A stretch of DNA of 6,283 nucleotides from an uncultured Collinsella sp. (GCA_900553705.1 USEK01000089.1:1-6283); one strand, 5' to 3'. Shown: positions 1-6,046, counted from the first letter of the stretch. Translations and numbers: made by a program. The notes: generated by a model from the letters alone, not told the origin.

Positions 1-252
1 GAGGAGATCCCCTGCGACGTCGCGATCTCGGCTATCGGCACCAACGCCAACCCCTTCGCAAAGAAGATCGGCGGCAAGATGGAGCTCAACAAGTGGGGCT
101 ACATCGTCGCCGACGAGGAGACCGGCCAGACCACCGATCCCCGCATCTGGGCCGGCGGCGACATCGTCACCGGTGCCGCTACGGTCATTCTGGCGATGGG
201 CGCTGGCAAGAAGGCCGCCGCTTCCATCACCAAGAGCCTGCTGGGCGAGTAA
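1..252 (+). CDS. C-terminal fragment of NADPH-dependent glutamate synthase small subunit-like (GltA/NfnB-type) FAD oxidoreductase
   Basis: The frame is open from the left edge and ends in TAA at 250-252, giving 83 residues; the 5' part lies outside the window. The fragment reads CDVAISAIGTNANP at residues 5-18 and WAGGDIVTGAATVILAMGAG at 50-69. The second motif is the FAD-contacting GGD segment followed by the helix typical of the pyridine nucleotide-disulfide oxidoreductase fold in glutamate synthase small subunits. The family passes NAD(P)H electrons through FAD and Fe-S centres, to the glutamine-to-glutamate reaction in glutamate synthase or to ferredoxin in NfnB. The end of the protein resembles the single-gene GltA/NfnB type more than Escherichia coli GltD. 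The visible part cannot separate these options, nor exclude a fusion to an upstream ferredoxin-NADP reductase domain. The gene converges on the minus-strand genes and has its own terminator 28 bases downstream. Confidence 0.85.
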   Translation, partial: EEIPCDVAISAIGTNANPFAKKIGGKMELNKWGYIVADEETGQTTDPRIWAGGDIVTGAATVILAMGAGKKAAASITKSLLGE

Positions 253-280
253 TCACCCTCAGCGCTAGCCATTAAACGGC

Positions 281-319
281 AAAGTCCCTGTCGAGCACAC
301 GCTCGGCGGGGACTTTTTC
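281..319 (+). terminator. Intrinsic terminator of the glutamate synthase-like gene
   Basis: A 16-bp stem pairs 281-296 (AAAGTCCCTGTCGAGC) with 301-316 (GCTCGGCGGGGACTTT). The loop is ACAC and the stem runs into a T tract (314-318). Two positions pair as U-G in plus-strand RNA but would be A/C mismatches in minus-strand RNA. The hairpin is therefore built for the plus transcript, that is, for the gene ending at 252. It may still slow readthrough from the convergent kinase gene. Confidence 0.9.
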
Positions 320-334
320 TATGCCGGCCGTCCC

Positions 335-369
335 ACCACCACAAAGGTGCCTGTCCCCTTTGTGGTGGT
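335..369. repeat. GGGGACAG-core hairpin element A
   Basis: A perfect 13-bp inverted repeat (ACCACCACAAAGG at 335-347, its complement at 357-369) has a 9-base loop. CTGTCCCC at 351-358 spans the loop and right arm, which is GGGGACAG on the minus strand. It lies between two convergent genes, 9 bases beyond the stop of the kinase-like gene. A short run of four T follows on the plus strand, so it could back up the terminator at 281-319. No U tract follows on the minus side, so it is not a canonical terminator for the kinase gene. It shares its core with the elements at 1019, 4187 and 6113. Confidence 0.75.
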
Positions 370-378
370 TTTGGTCGG

Positions 379-1002
379 TTAGCCTTCGAGTTGGGCCACC
401 TTGTAGCGGTAGGCCGCGGCGATGACGTCCTTGCAGCCTTCGCGGCCCAGCTTGGCGCGGTTGACTACGATATCCTTACCGCTCGTCATCTTCCATTTGC
501 CGGCACTGTAGCGCTTATAGAACGCCTCGCGCGCCTTCTGCTGCTGTTTGACCAGCTTGGCGCCCTTCTTTTTGTTAAGGCCACGCTTCTTGCGCACGAT
601 CTCGACGCGGTCCTCAAAGGGAGCGGTCACCAACACGGCAATGTGGTTGGGGTTGTTGCGAAGCAGATAATCGGACAGGCGGCCTTCGATAATGCAGCTC
701 TCGGTCTCGCCCAGATCCAAAATCACCTGGCTCATCTTTTGGAACAACTTATCCGAGTACGAACGCGCATCGTAGCGGTCGGGCAGAAACGCCATGTTCT
801 CAACGGCCAGACGTTCGTCATAGGCGGCCATCTTATCGAGCGACTCGCCCGCGCGCAGCGACGCACGTACCAGCAGCTCGTTATCGTACAGCGGAATCCC
901 CAACTCGTCGGCAAGCATGCGACCAATCTCGTGGCCCTCGGCGCCAAAGTCGCGCGCGATGGTAATGACCACAGGATTCTTCTTATTCTCCAGATCGCTC
1001 AT
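379..1002 (-). CDS. Cytidylate kinase-like family protein
   Basis: This 207-residue protein resembles the cytidylate kinase-like family (Cytidylate_kin2 type) of small P-loop NMP-kinase-fold proteins. The N-terminal strand and loop read VVITIARDFGAEGHEIGR (residues 11-28), followed by LGIPLYDNELL (34-44), the usual order after the phosphate loop. IIEGRLSDYLL (104-114) fits the core strand and NMP-binding region. A Lys/Arg-rich stretch at about 128-170 fits a basic LID. The phosphate loop lacks the classical GxxGxGKS/T, as is normal in this family, and the real substrate of most members is unknown; CMP is only a guess. The ATG at 1002 is chosen because AAAGGA (1014-1009) lies 6 bases upstream. 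A longer GTG frame from 1047 would be translated through the palindrome at 1019-1049 and is unlikely. The gene follows the importer operon by 48 bases and may be co-transcribed with it. Confidence 0.82.
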   Translation of the reverse strand: MSDLENKKNPVVITIARDFGAEGHEIGRMLADELGIPLYDNELLVRASLRAGESLDKMAAYDERLAVENMAFLPDRYDARSYSDKLFQKMSQVILDLGETESCIIEGRLSDYLLRNNPNHIAVLVTAPFEDRVEIVRKKRGLNKKKGAKLVKQQQKAREAFYKRYSAGKWKMTSGKDIVVNRAKLGREGCKDVIAAAYRYKVAQLEG

Positions 1003-1018
1003 CGCGATTCCTTTCTCT

Positions 1019-1049
1019 ATGTGACAAAGGGACAGTCCCTTTGTCACAT
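1019..1049. repeat. GGGACAG-core palindrome element B between permease and kinase genes
   Basis: A perfect odd-centred palindrome has arms ATGTGACAAAGGGAC (1019-1033) and its complement (1035-1049) around a single central base at 1034. It begins one base after the TAG of the second permease (1053-1051) and ends 16 bases before the kinase ATG, 4 bases from its Shine-Dalgarno sequence. In RNA it would be a strong hairpin with a loop of a few bases, but no U tract follows, so it does not look like a standard terminator. Possible roles are 3'-end protection of the importer mRNA, partial uncoupling of kinase expression, or a protein-binding site. It belongs with the other GGGGACAG elements. Confidence 0.8.
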
Positions 1050-1050
1050 T

Positions 1051-1689
1051 CTACGCTGCCACGATGCGGCGCTGATACGCTCGGACCAGCAGCGAGATAC
1101 CAAAGTTGAGCACAAAGTACATCGCAAACACCAGGCCGTAGAGCATAAGCACCTGCGACAGGTCGATCGCGTGGGCCATCACGACGTTTGCCGTGTACAT
1201 GAGCTCGGCCACGTTAATGCCCGAAAGATACGAGCTGTCCTTGATGACAGTCGTGCACTGGCTAAACAGCGCCGGAATGATCGTCTTAAACGTCTGCGGC
1301 AGAATGATGTAGCGCATGGTGGCAAAGAAGCCAAAGCCTTGGCTCTGCGCTGCCTCAAACTGGCCGCGCGGAATCGAGTTGAGGCCGCCGCGCACAATCT
1401 CGGCCATAACAGCGCTGGTAAACAGCGTAAAGGCGATGGTCGAAATCACAATGTCCAAACCCTGCACCGTAAAGTAGATAAACAGGATCCACAGCAGGTT
1501 TGGCGTGCAGCGGAACAACTCGATATAGGCGCTCACCAAAATACGGAACGGGCGGGGCGCGTAGCTTTTAACGAGCGCCAGCACCGTGCCAAAGATGAGC
1601 GAGAAAAAGATCGACAGCGCCGAGATCTCGATCGTCTTAACAAAGCCGCCCCAAATGTAGAGCAGGTTGGTCGCGTTGAAGATTTCCAT
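1051..1689 (-). CDS. Polar amino acid ABC transporter permease (second, GluD/HisM-like)
   Basis: This 212-residue inner membrane permease belongs to the HisM/GlnP family (binding-protein-dependent transport inner membrane component). About five hydrophobic segments are visible, near residues 15-40, 48-78, 82-97, 128-145 and 178-203. The EAA loop that docks on the ATPase is at 112-131 (EAAQSQGFGFFATMRYIILP) with the conserved Gly and Leu-Pro. The ATG at 1689 has a strong AGAGGAGG (1705-1698) 8 bases upstream, inside the end of the preceding permease gene. The two genes are separated by only 3 bases, which suggests translational coupling and a heterodimeric pore. The substrate cannot be read from the sequence; glutamate, glutamine or aspartate is likely from family and gene order. 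The length is usual for the family. Confidence 0.93.
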   Translation of the reverse strand: MEIFNATNLLYIWGGFVKTIEISALSIFFSLIFGTVLALVKSYAPRPFRILVSAYIELFRCTPNLLWILFIYFTVQGLDIVISTIAFTLFTSAVMAEIVRGGLNSIPRGQFEAAQSQGFGFFATMRYIILPQTFKTIIPALFSQCTTVIKDSSYLSGINVAELMYTANVVMAHAIDLSQVLMLYGLVFAMYFVLNFGISLLVRAYQRRIVAA

Positions 1690-1692
1690 GCG

Positions 1693-2439
1693 CTAGGCCT
1701 CCTCTACGTTGTCGAGCCCCAGCTCGGCCAGGCTCACGCCGCGCGGACGCTCCTTGGAGCGGCGCTCGAGCCACTGCACCAGCATGGCGAGCGGAAAGCA
1801 GATGATAAAGTACATAAGGCAGCAGACGATGTATCCCTGCAGGTAACCGTACAGACTCACAAAGTTGTCGGAACGGTACATAAGGTCGCCGCCGGCCACA
1901 AGTGCCAGCACCGACGTGTTCTTGACCAGGTTGAGTGCCTGGTTACACAGCGGCGGCAGAATGATCTTGAATGTCTGGGGCAGCACGATGTACCAATACG
2001 CCTGCGCACGGGTGAAGCCCTGGCTCTGGGCCGCTTCCATCTGACCGCGCGGAACCGCCTCGATACCAGTGCGGATGACCTCCGAAATGTAGGCCGCGTG
2101 ATACAGGCCCACACCCAAGAAGCCCAGCACGAACGGCGCGATGCGCACCGGCTGGTCGGCACCGGTTATGGCCTGCAAAAACTGCGGACCGGCCATGTAC
2201 ATAAAGAGCACCTGCACGGGCAACGGGGTGTTCTGGTAAAACTCCACGTACACGCGGCTTATGGCGCGCAGCACGCGTGAACGAGTGGTTGAGAACACGC
2301 CCAGCAGCGTGCCCAGCACCAGCGACAGCAGCAGACCGGCAACGACCACCTGTAGCGTCACACCAAAGCCCTCCCAGAAGGGCCCCATGTTTTGAAATGT
2401 CGTCGACCAACGGTCGGCGTCAAATAATCCTTCGAGCAT
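1693..2439 (-). CDS. Polar amino acid ABC transporter permease (first, GluC/GlnP-like)
   Basis: This 248-residue permease is homologous to the next gene and forms the other half of the membrane channel. Hydrophobic segments lie near residues 26-50, 62-90, 100-120, 150-165 and 195-222. The EAA loop is at 135-154 (EAAQSQGFTRAQAYWYIVLP), nearly the same as in the partner. A hydrophilic, acidic tail of about 25 residues after 223 extends beyond the partner's end. The ATG at 2439 is chosen because GGAAGGA (2451-2445) lies 5 bases upstream. A longer frame from 2472 would overlap the end of the binding-protein gene and adds residues with no family match. It lies 25 bases after the binding-protein gene and 3 bases before the second permease, in one operon. 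Confidence 0.93.
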   Translation of the reverse strand: MLEGLFDADRWSTTFQNMGPFWEGFGVTLQVVVAGLLLSLVLGTLLGVFSTTRSRVLRAISRVYVEFYQNTPLPVQVLFMYMAGPQFLQAITGADQPVRIAPFVLGFLGVGLYHAAYISEVIRTGIEAVPRGQMEAAQSQGFTRAQAYWYIVLPQTFKIILPPLCNQALNLVKNTSVLALVAGGDLMYRSDNFVSLYGYLQGYIVCCLMYFIICFPLAMLVQWLERRSKERPRGVSLAELGLDNVEEA

Positions 2440-2464
2440 TCGATTCCTTCCTTGGACGATGCGC

Positions 2465-3340
2465 CTATACAAGACCCCAGGTCTTGACCTCTTGGTCGAG
2501 CCAACCGTCGGCCAGGCGATCGCAAATCACCTGATCGACCACGGCCGAAAGGTCGCAGCCCTTCTTGGTCGCCACGCCGTAGCCCTGCTCGCCAAACTTG
2601 ACCTCGGGCTGCAGCAGCTCAACGGTCTCGTTCATGTAACCGGCCAGCGTGGAGCGGTCCATGGCAAAGACATCGATATTGCCGGCGTCGAGCGAACTCT
2701 TGATGATGGGGTAGCCGCTAAAGGCCCTAAACTCGGGCTTGCAGCTAAAGCCGTTGTCCTTGATCATCTGCTCGATCAGGCCCTGCGTGGTAGCACCCTG
2801 GCTCACGCCGATGACCTTGCCGTCCAGGTCCTCAATCGAGGTAAAGCCCGAACGCTTCTTGACCATGAGTCCCACGTAGTCGGTGCGGTACGGCGTCGAG
2901 AAATCCCAGCTCTTCTTGCGCTCGTCGGTGATGGTGTAGGTCGCCGCGACCACGTCGAGTTGGCCGTTATCGATCAGCGGGCCGCGCGTCTTGGGCGTCA
3001 CGTCGGTAAACTCGACAAGCTCCTGGGCGCGGGCCTCCTTGTAGCTCACGCCAAAGACGGCAGCGGCGATCTGGTAGCACAAATCGACTTCCATGCCCTC
3101 AAAGCGGCCCTTGGCGGTGTCGTAGTAACCGTAGCCGGGAACGTCCTTCTTAACGCCGGCATTCAGATGGCCGCGCGACTTGATGGCCGCCAGCTTGGAC
3201 CCCTTGTCGGAACCCTCGCTGCTGGTGGAGTTGCCGCAACCGGTAAGCGCGGTCCCCGTCAGCGCAAGCATGCCGGCGCCAGCCAGCTGCAAAAAGTGAC
3301 GGCGCGACACGGCCGCCCTCGTCATATCCGTCATGTCCAT
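2465..3340 (-). CDS. Amino acid ABC transporter substrate-binding lipoprotein (SBP family 3) with twin-arginine signal
   Basis: This 291-residue family 3 solute-binding protein (GlnH/GluB-like) captures a polar amino acid outside the membrane and delivers it to the permeases. The N-terminus carries SRRHFLQ (residues 12-18), a near-ideal Tat motif. A hydrophobic stretch and the lipobox LTGC follow, with Cys35 as the probable lipid-modified residue. The mature domain shows MEVDLC (83-88), TYTITDERKKSWDFSTPY (124-141) and GVSQGATTQ (158-166), all typical of the family's ligand cleft. The start is uncertain: GTG 3343 and ATG 3340, 3334 and 3325 are all in frame. ATG 3340 has AGG 7 bases upstream, while ATG 3334 has GGTGAT 4 bases upstream. 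All keep the Tat motif. The gene begins 8 bases after the ATPase stop. The ligand is inferred as glutamate or glutamine from context only. Confidence 0.93.
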   Translation of the reverse strand: MDMTDMTRAAVSRRHFLQLAGAGMLALTGTALTGCGNSTSSEGSDKGSKLAAIKSRGHLNAGVKKDVPGYGYYDTAKGRFEGMEVDLCYQIAAAVFGVSYKEARAQELVEFTDVTPKTRGPLIDNGQLDVVAATYTITDERKKSWDFSTPYRTDYVGLMVKKRSGFTSIEDLDGKVIGVSQGATTQGLIEQMIKDNGFSCKPEFRAFSGYPIIKSSLDAGNIDVFAMDRSTLAGYMNETVELLQPEVKFGEQGYGVATKKGCDLSAVVDQVICDRLADGWLDQEVKTWGLV

Positions 3341-3348
3341 CACCGCGC

Positions 3349-4080
3349 CTAGTGCAGAATCTTGGACAGGAACTCGCGGCAGCGCGGGTTCTCGGGGTTA
3401 TCGAAGAAGTGCTCGGGCGTGCCCTCCTCCAGGATGCAGCCGTCCTCCATAAAGATGACGCGGTCGGCCACCTGGCGCGCAAAGCCCATCTCGTGCGTCA
3501 CGCAGATCATGGTGATGTCCTCCTGCGCGAGCTCAATCATAACGTCCAGAACCTCCTGGACCATCTCGGGGTCGAGCGCCGAGGTCGGCTCGTCAAACAG
3601 GATGATGGGCTGCTTGGTGCACAGAGCACGGGCAATGGCGATGCGCTGCTGCTGACCGCCCGAGAGATTCTGCGGATACTCGCCGGCCTTATGCGCCATG
3701 CCGACACGCTTGAGCGCGGCGATGGCGATCTCGGTCGCCTCCTCCTTGCTCTTCTTTTGCAGCTTGATGGGCGCGAGCGTCAGGTTGCCGAGCACCGTCA
3801 TGTTGGGATACAGGTTGAACTGCTGAAACACCATGGAGCTATACTTGCGAGCCATCTCCAGGTGATTCTTCTTGGTGAGCGGCGTACCGTCGATGACGAC
3901 CTCGCCCGACGTGGGCTCCTCCAGATAATCAACGCAACGGATGAGCGTCGACTTACCCGAGCCGGAAGGCCCGATCATTACGAGCTTCTCGCCGCGCTTG
4001 ACGGTGAGGTTGATATCTTTGAGCACATGCAGGTCGCCAAAGTACTTGTTGAGATGCTTGATCTCGATCATGTCTGCCAT
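3349..4080 (-). CDS. Polar amino acid ABC transporter ATP-binding protein (GluA/GlnQ-like)
   Basis: This 243-residue cytoplasmic ATPase powers the importer. All nucleotide-binding motifs are intact: Walker A GPSGSGKST (37-45), Q-loop VFQQFNL with Gln86 or 87, signature LSGGQQQR (139-146), Walker B IILFDEP (159-165), D-loop SALD (167-170) and the H-loop His196 in THEMGF. The length and the EEGTPEHFFDNP segment near the C-terminus are typical of the GlnQ/HisP group. The ATG at 4080 has GGGAAGGGA (4094-4086) 5 bases upstream; an internal ATG four codons in is less well placed. It is the first gene of the operon. The order ATPase, binding protein, permease, permease is the gluABCD order of Corynebacterium, which supports a glutamate-type substrate without proving it. 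Confidence 0.96.
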   Translation of the reverse strand: MADMIEIKHLNKYFGDLHVLKDINLTVKRGEKLVMIGPSGSGKSTLIRCVDYLEEPTSGEVVIDGTPLTKKNHLEMARKYSSMVFQQFNLYPNMTVLGNLTLAPIKLQKKSKEEATEIAIAALKRVGMAHKAGEYPQNLSGGQQQRIAIARALCTKQPIILFDEPTSALDPEMVQEVLDVMIELAQEDITMICVTHEMGFARQVADRVIFMEDGCILEEGTPEHFFDNPENPRCREFLSKILH

Positions 4081-4115
4081 GAATGTCCCTTCCCTGCGTT
4101 TACACGAGTTGAACT

Positions 4116-4144
4116 ATTGTACGGAAAGAACCACATTTCCGCAG
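4116..4144 (-). promoter_or_regulatory. Possible promoter of the amino acid ABC operon
   Basis: On the minus strand TACAAT (4121-4116) is a good -10 hexamer, 35 bases upstream of the ATPase ATG. The position 17 bases upstream holds CTGCGG (4144-4139), a poor -35 match, and no extended TG is present. The location between the yqeY terminator and the first importer gene is right for an operon promoter. The weak -35 suggests either activator dependence or a wrong call. Confidence 0.35.
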
Positions 4145-4186
4145 CCCACACTACATTCCCGTAAAGAACCCGCAACCTTCCACCCA

Positions 4187-4253
4187 CTCATTGGGGACAG
4201 ACTTAAATGAGTACCTGCTCATTGGGCACTCATTTAAGCCCGTCCCCAATGAG
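4187..4253. repeat. GGGGACAG-core composite hairpin element C
   Basis: Two 26-base arms (4187-4212 and 4228-4253) are complementary except at two positions and enclose a 15-base loop. The left arm starts CTCATTGGGGACAG and ends TTAAATGAGT. Both imperfect positions become G-U pairs in minus-strand RNA but A-C mismatches in plus-strand RNA. Shorter alternatives are nested inside. ACTCATT (4186-4192) pairs with AATGAGT (4206-4212), and GCTCATTGGG (4217-4226) pairs perfectly with CCCAATGAGC (4245-4254). The element sits between the yqeY terminator and the importer promoter region. No U tract follows on either strand. Confidence 0.8.
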
Positions 4254-4266
4254 CGCCTAGCCCAGC

Positions 4267-4298
4267 AAAAAGGGGCGCGACCATGACGGCCACGCCCC
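4267..4298 (-). terminator. Intrinsic terminator of the foldase-yqeY unit
   Basis: In minus-strand RNA GGGGCGUGGCC (4298-4288) pairs with GGUCGCGCCCC (4282-4272) over a 5-base loop, and a five-U tract follows (4271-4267). Two pairs are G-U in this orientation and would be mismatches in the other, so the hairpin belongs to the minus transcript. It begins 29 bases after the yqeY stop codon. Confidence 0.9.
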
Positions 4299-4327
4299 CT
4301 CAACATCAACTATGTACCGCTCGGCCC

Positions 4328-4771
4328 TTACGCAAGCTTTGCGCCAACAATCTTGGCAGCCGCAGGCTTATCGAAGTTGCCGCCGGTGGCCTTGCCCAGG
4401 GCACCCATGACCTGACCCATCTGCTTCTTGGACGTGGCACCCAGCTCGGCGATGACCTGCTCAATCAGGGCCTCGAGCTCCTCGCCCGAAACCTGCGCGG
4501 GCAGCAGGCTCTCCAGAATCTTGACCTGCTCGGTCAGGTTGTCGGTACGCTCTTGGTCGGTGCCGGCCTTGATGGACATCTCCAGCGTCTCGCTCGTCTG
4601 CTTGATCAGACGCTTGATCATGCTGTTGACGTCTTCCTCGGTCACATCGCGGCGCTCGTTGACCTCGATATTCTTCACCTCGGCCTTAACCTGGCGAATG
4701 ATGGACAGGCGAACCTTGTCCTTGGCCTTCATGGCCGCGATCATTTCTTTCTGCAGCTCTTCGTTGGTCAT
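4328..4771 (-). CDS. yqeY: YqeY/GatB-tail domain protein
   Basis: This 147-residue soluble, mostly helical protein of the YqeY family matches the usual family length of about 150. It has an N-terminal helical half (MTNEELQKEMIAAMKAKDK, residues 1-19, then RLSIIRQVKAEVKNIEV) and a C-terminal small domain, LGATSKKQMGQVMGALG (110-126), resembling the tRNA-binding tail of GatB. ESLLPAQ at 87-93 is the family's linker motif. The tail domain suggests contact with tRNA or another RNA, but the cellular role of free-standing YqeY is not settled. The ATG at 4771 is chosen over an upstream in-frame start at 4807 because AGAGAGGA (4786-4779) lies 7 bases before it. The upstream extension would also run through a hairpin. 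The gene follows the foldase gene by 54 bases and is probably co-transcribed with it. Confidence 0.92.
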   Translation of the reverse strand: MTNEELQKEMIAAMKAKDKVRLSIIRQVKAEVKNIEVNERRDVTEEDVNSMIKRLIKQTSETLEMSIKAGTDQERTDNLTEQVKILESLLPAQVSGEELEALIEQVIAELGATSKKQMGQVMGALGKATGGNFDKPAAAKIVGAKLA

Positions 4772-4794
4772 CTGCAAATCCTCTCTAATAGCGT

Positions 4795-4820
4795 GGGCGG
4801 CACTCACGCGAGCACCGCCC
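4795..4820 (-). other. Intercistronic RNA hairpin between foldase and yqeY genes
   Basis: In minus-strand RNA GGGCGGUGCUC pairs with GAGUGCCGCCC (11 bp, two G-U pairs) over a 4-base loop. It starts 6 bases after the foldase stop codon. The same two positions would be mismatches on the plus strand, so it is an RNA structure of this transcript. The sequence after it is ACGCTATTAG with no U tract, so it is unlikely to terminate by itself. It could stabilise the foldase mRNA end, mark a processing site, or lower yqeY expression. Confidence 0.6.
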
Positions 4821-4825
4821 CATGG

Positions 4826-6046
4826 TTACTCAGTCTTCGACGAATCGTCGGTCGAACTCTTGGTGACGCCCTTCAGACTCACGTTATAGGGTACGTCCTT
4901 GGGCATGGGGTTGACGGTGATGTCGGCATCCTTCTTGTACTGCTCCAGCCACTCGCTGTACGCGGTGCTGGCCGCTTGCGTCTTCACCACGTTGGAGACG
5001 TACTTTTTGATGTCCTTGGGCACCTGGTTGATGTCATCGACCTGATTATCGACATGGAAGTAGTCGGTGCACTTGATGATGTGGTAACCATAGGTCGACT
5101 CGACGACTTCGCTCACGTCGCCCTTGTTGAGCCCCTCGAGCGCCGTCTGGTAGCTGTCGACGAAGGTGGTGAGCTTATCCCAGCCCACATCGCCCTTCTT
5201 CTCCTTGGAACCGGTGTCTTCGGAGTACTGCTCAACGGCGTCCTCAAAGCTCAGCTCACCGGAGTTGATCTTGTCCAGACACTCCTGCGCCTTGGCCTTA
5301 GCGGCAGCCTTGTCCTCGTCGGAAGCGTCGGAATCAACCTTGATCAGGATGTTCGACGAGCGGCGGGCGTCGTTGTAGTTAGACAGGTTCTCGTTGATGT
5401 AATCGACAATCTCGCTGTCCTTGGGCTTGCTCGCGGGCGCGACGGCATCCTTAAGCTTTTGCTGTGCCAGGCTCTCCTTGAGTGAGTCCTTGTAGGTGTC
5501 CTCGGTATAGCCGTAGGTCTTGAGGGTCTTCTTAAAGGCCTTGGCACCGCCCGCGCTCTTGCACGCGTCCTTCCAAGCCTTCTCGACCTCCTCGTCCGAC
5601 ACCGTCACGCCGTTTTCCTTCTGCGCCTGCTGAAGCAGAATCTGCTGCGTGTAGGAGTCGATGAGTTGCTTGCGGTATTTCTTGGGCGTGAGGTCGTTGT
5701 CGACCAGGTACTGTGCCCAGTCCTTGTCCTTGGTGTAGCCGTAGGACGTACGCATGCTCATGATCTGCTTGGTCACGGTGTCCTCGGTGAGGTTGGTGCC
5801 GTTGATAGTAGCAGCGACACCGCCGGTCAGCTTGTAGCCCGAGGTGTCCTCGGCCTGCGACATAAGGCCGGAGCACGCCATCGCCGAGACGGAAAGCAGC
5901 ATTGCCAGCACGCCGATGACCACCAGGACGATCTTGACGGTCTTAGACACGTACGTCTTGCGCTGCTTCTTGCGAGAGCTGGAGGCAGCGCGAGCCTGCT
6001 GCTCGGGCGTCGGCGCGGCCTCGGAGTTCTTTTTCTTATTTGCCAT
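4826..6046 (-). CDS. PrsA-like parvulin-type peptidyl-prolyl isomerase/foldase, membrane-anchored
   Basis: This 406-residue protein probably folds exported proteins on the outer face of the membrane. A Lys-rich N-terminal tail (1-36) is followed by one hydrophobic segment (about 37-57) ending in AMAC with Cys58. The segment could be a signal anchor or a poor lipobox, since Ala replaces the usual Leu at -3. Residues 75-225 form a SurA/PrsA-like helical N-domain starting VAATINGTNLTEDTV. A parvulin domain follows at about 229-330, with NILIK, LSFEDAVEQYSED, KKGDVGW and YGYHIIK. His322 is kept, but the first conserved His of the parvulin site (usually HILIK) is Asn232. A hydrophilic Ser/Asp/Lys tail ends the protein. 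The ATG at 6046 has GAAAGG 6 bases upstream. An in-frame extension to 6253 would translate the repeats at 6113-6196 and has no signal or domain, so it is rejected. Confidence 0.9.
   Translation of the reverse strand: MANKKKNSEAAPTPEQQARAASSSRKKQRKTYVSKTVKIVLVVIGVLAMLLSVSAMACSGLMSQAEDTSGYKLTGGVAATINGTNLTEDTVTKQIMSMRTSYGYTKDKDWAQYLVDNDLTPKKYRKQLIDSYTQQILLQQAQKENGVTVSDEEVEKAWKDACKSAGGAKAFKKTLKTYGYTEDTYKDSLKESLAQQKLKDAVAPASKPKDSEIVDYINENLSNYNDARRSSNILIKVDSDASDEDKAAAKAKAQECLDKINSGELSFEDAVEQYSEDTGSKEKKGDVGWDKLTTFVDSYQTALEGLNKGDVSEVVESTYGYHIIKCTDYFHVDNQVDDINQVPKDIKKYVSNVVKTQAASTAYSEWLEQYKKDADITVNPMPKDVPYNVSLKGVTKSSTDDSSKTE

Noticed and set aside
335..369. Element A as the terminator of the kinase gene
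   Set aside because: On the minus strand the hairpin is followed by GGGACGGCC with no U run; only the plus side has a short T run.
1003..1047. GTG start at 1047 for the kinase-like protein
   Set aside because: The added residues come from the palindrome at 1019-1049 and have no Shine-Dalgarno, while ATG 1002 does.
391..2280. Very long plus-strand open frame (629 codons) opposite the kinase and both permeases
   Set aside because: It is antisense to three well-supported genes, its composition is rich in His, Arg, Gln and Leu as expected of a complement frame in GC-rich coding DNA, and it has no recognisable domain or ribosome binding site.
2459..3352. Plus-strand open frame of 297 codons opposite the substrate-binding protein gene
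   Set aside because: The minus-strand frame encodes an unmistakable family 3 binding protein with signal peptide; the plus frame is its complement shadow.
4283..5485. Plus-strand open frame of 400 codons opposite yqeY and the foldase gene
   Set aside because: It is a shadow of two recognised minus-strand genes, begins inside the yqeY terminator hairpin, and has Leu/Gly/Val-rich low-information protein with no family match.
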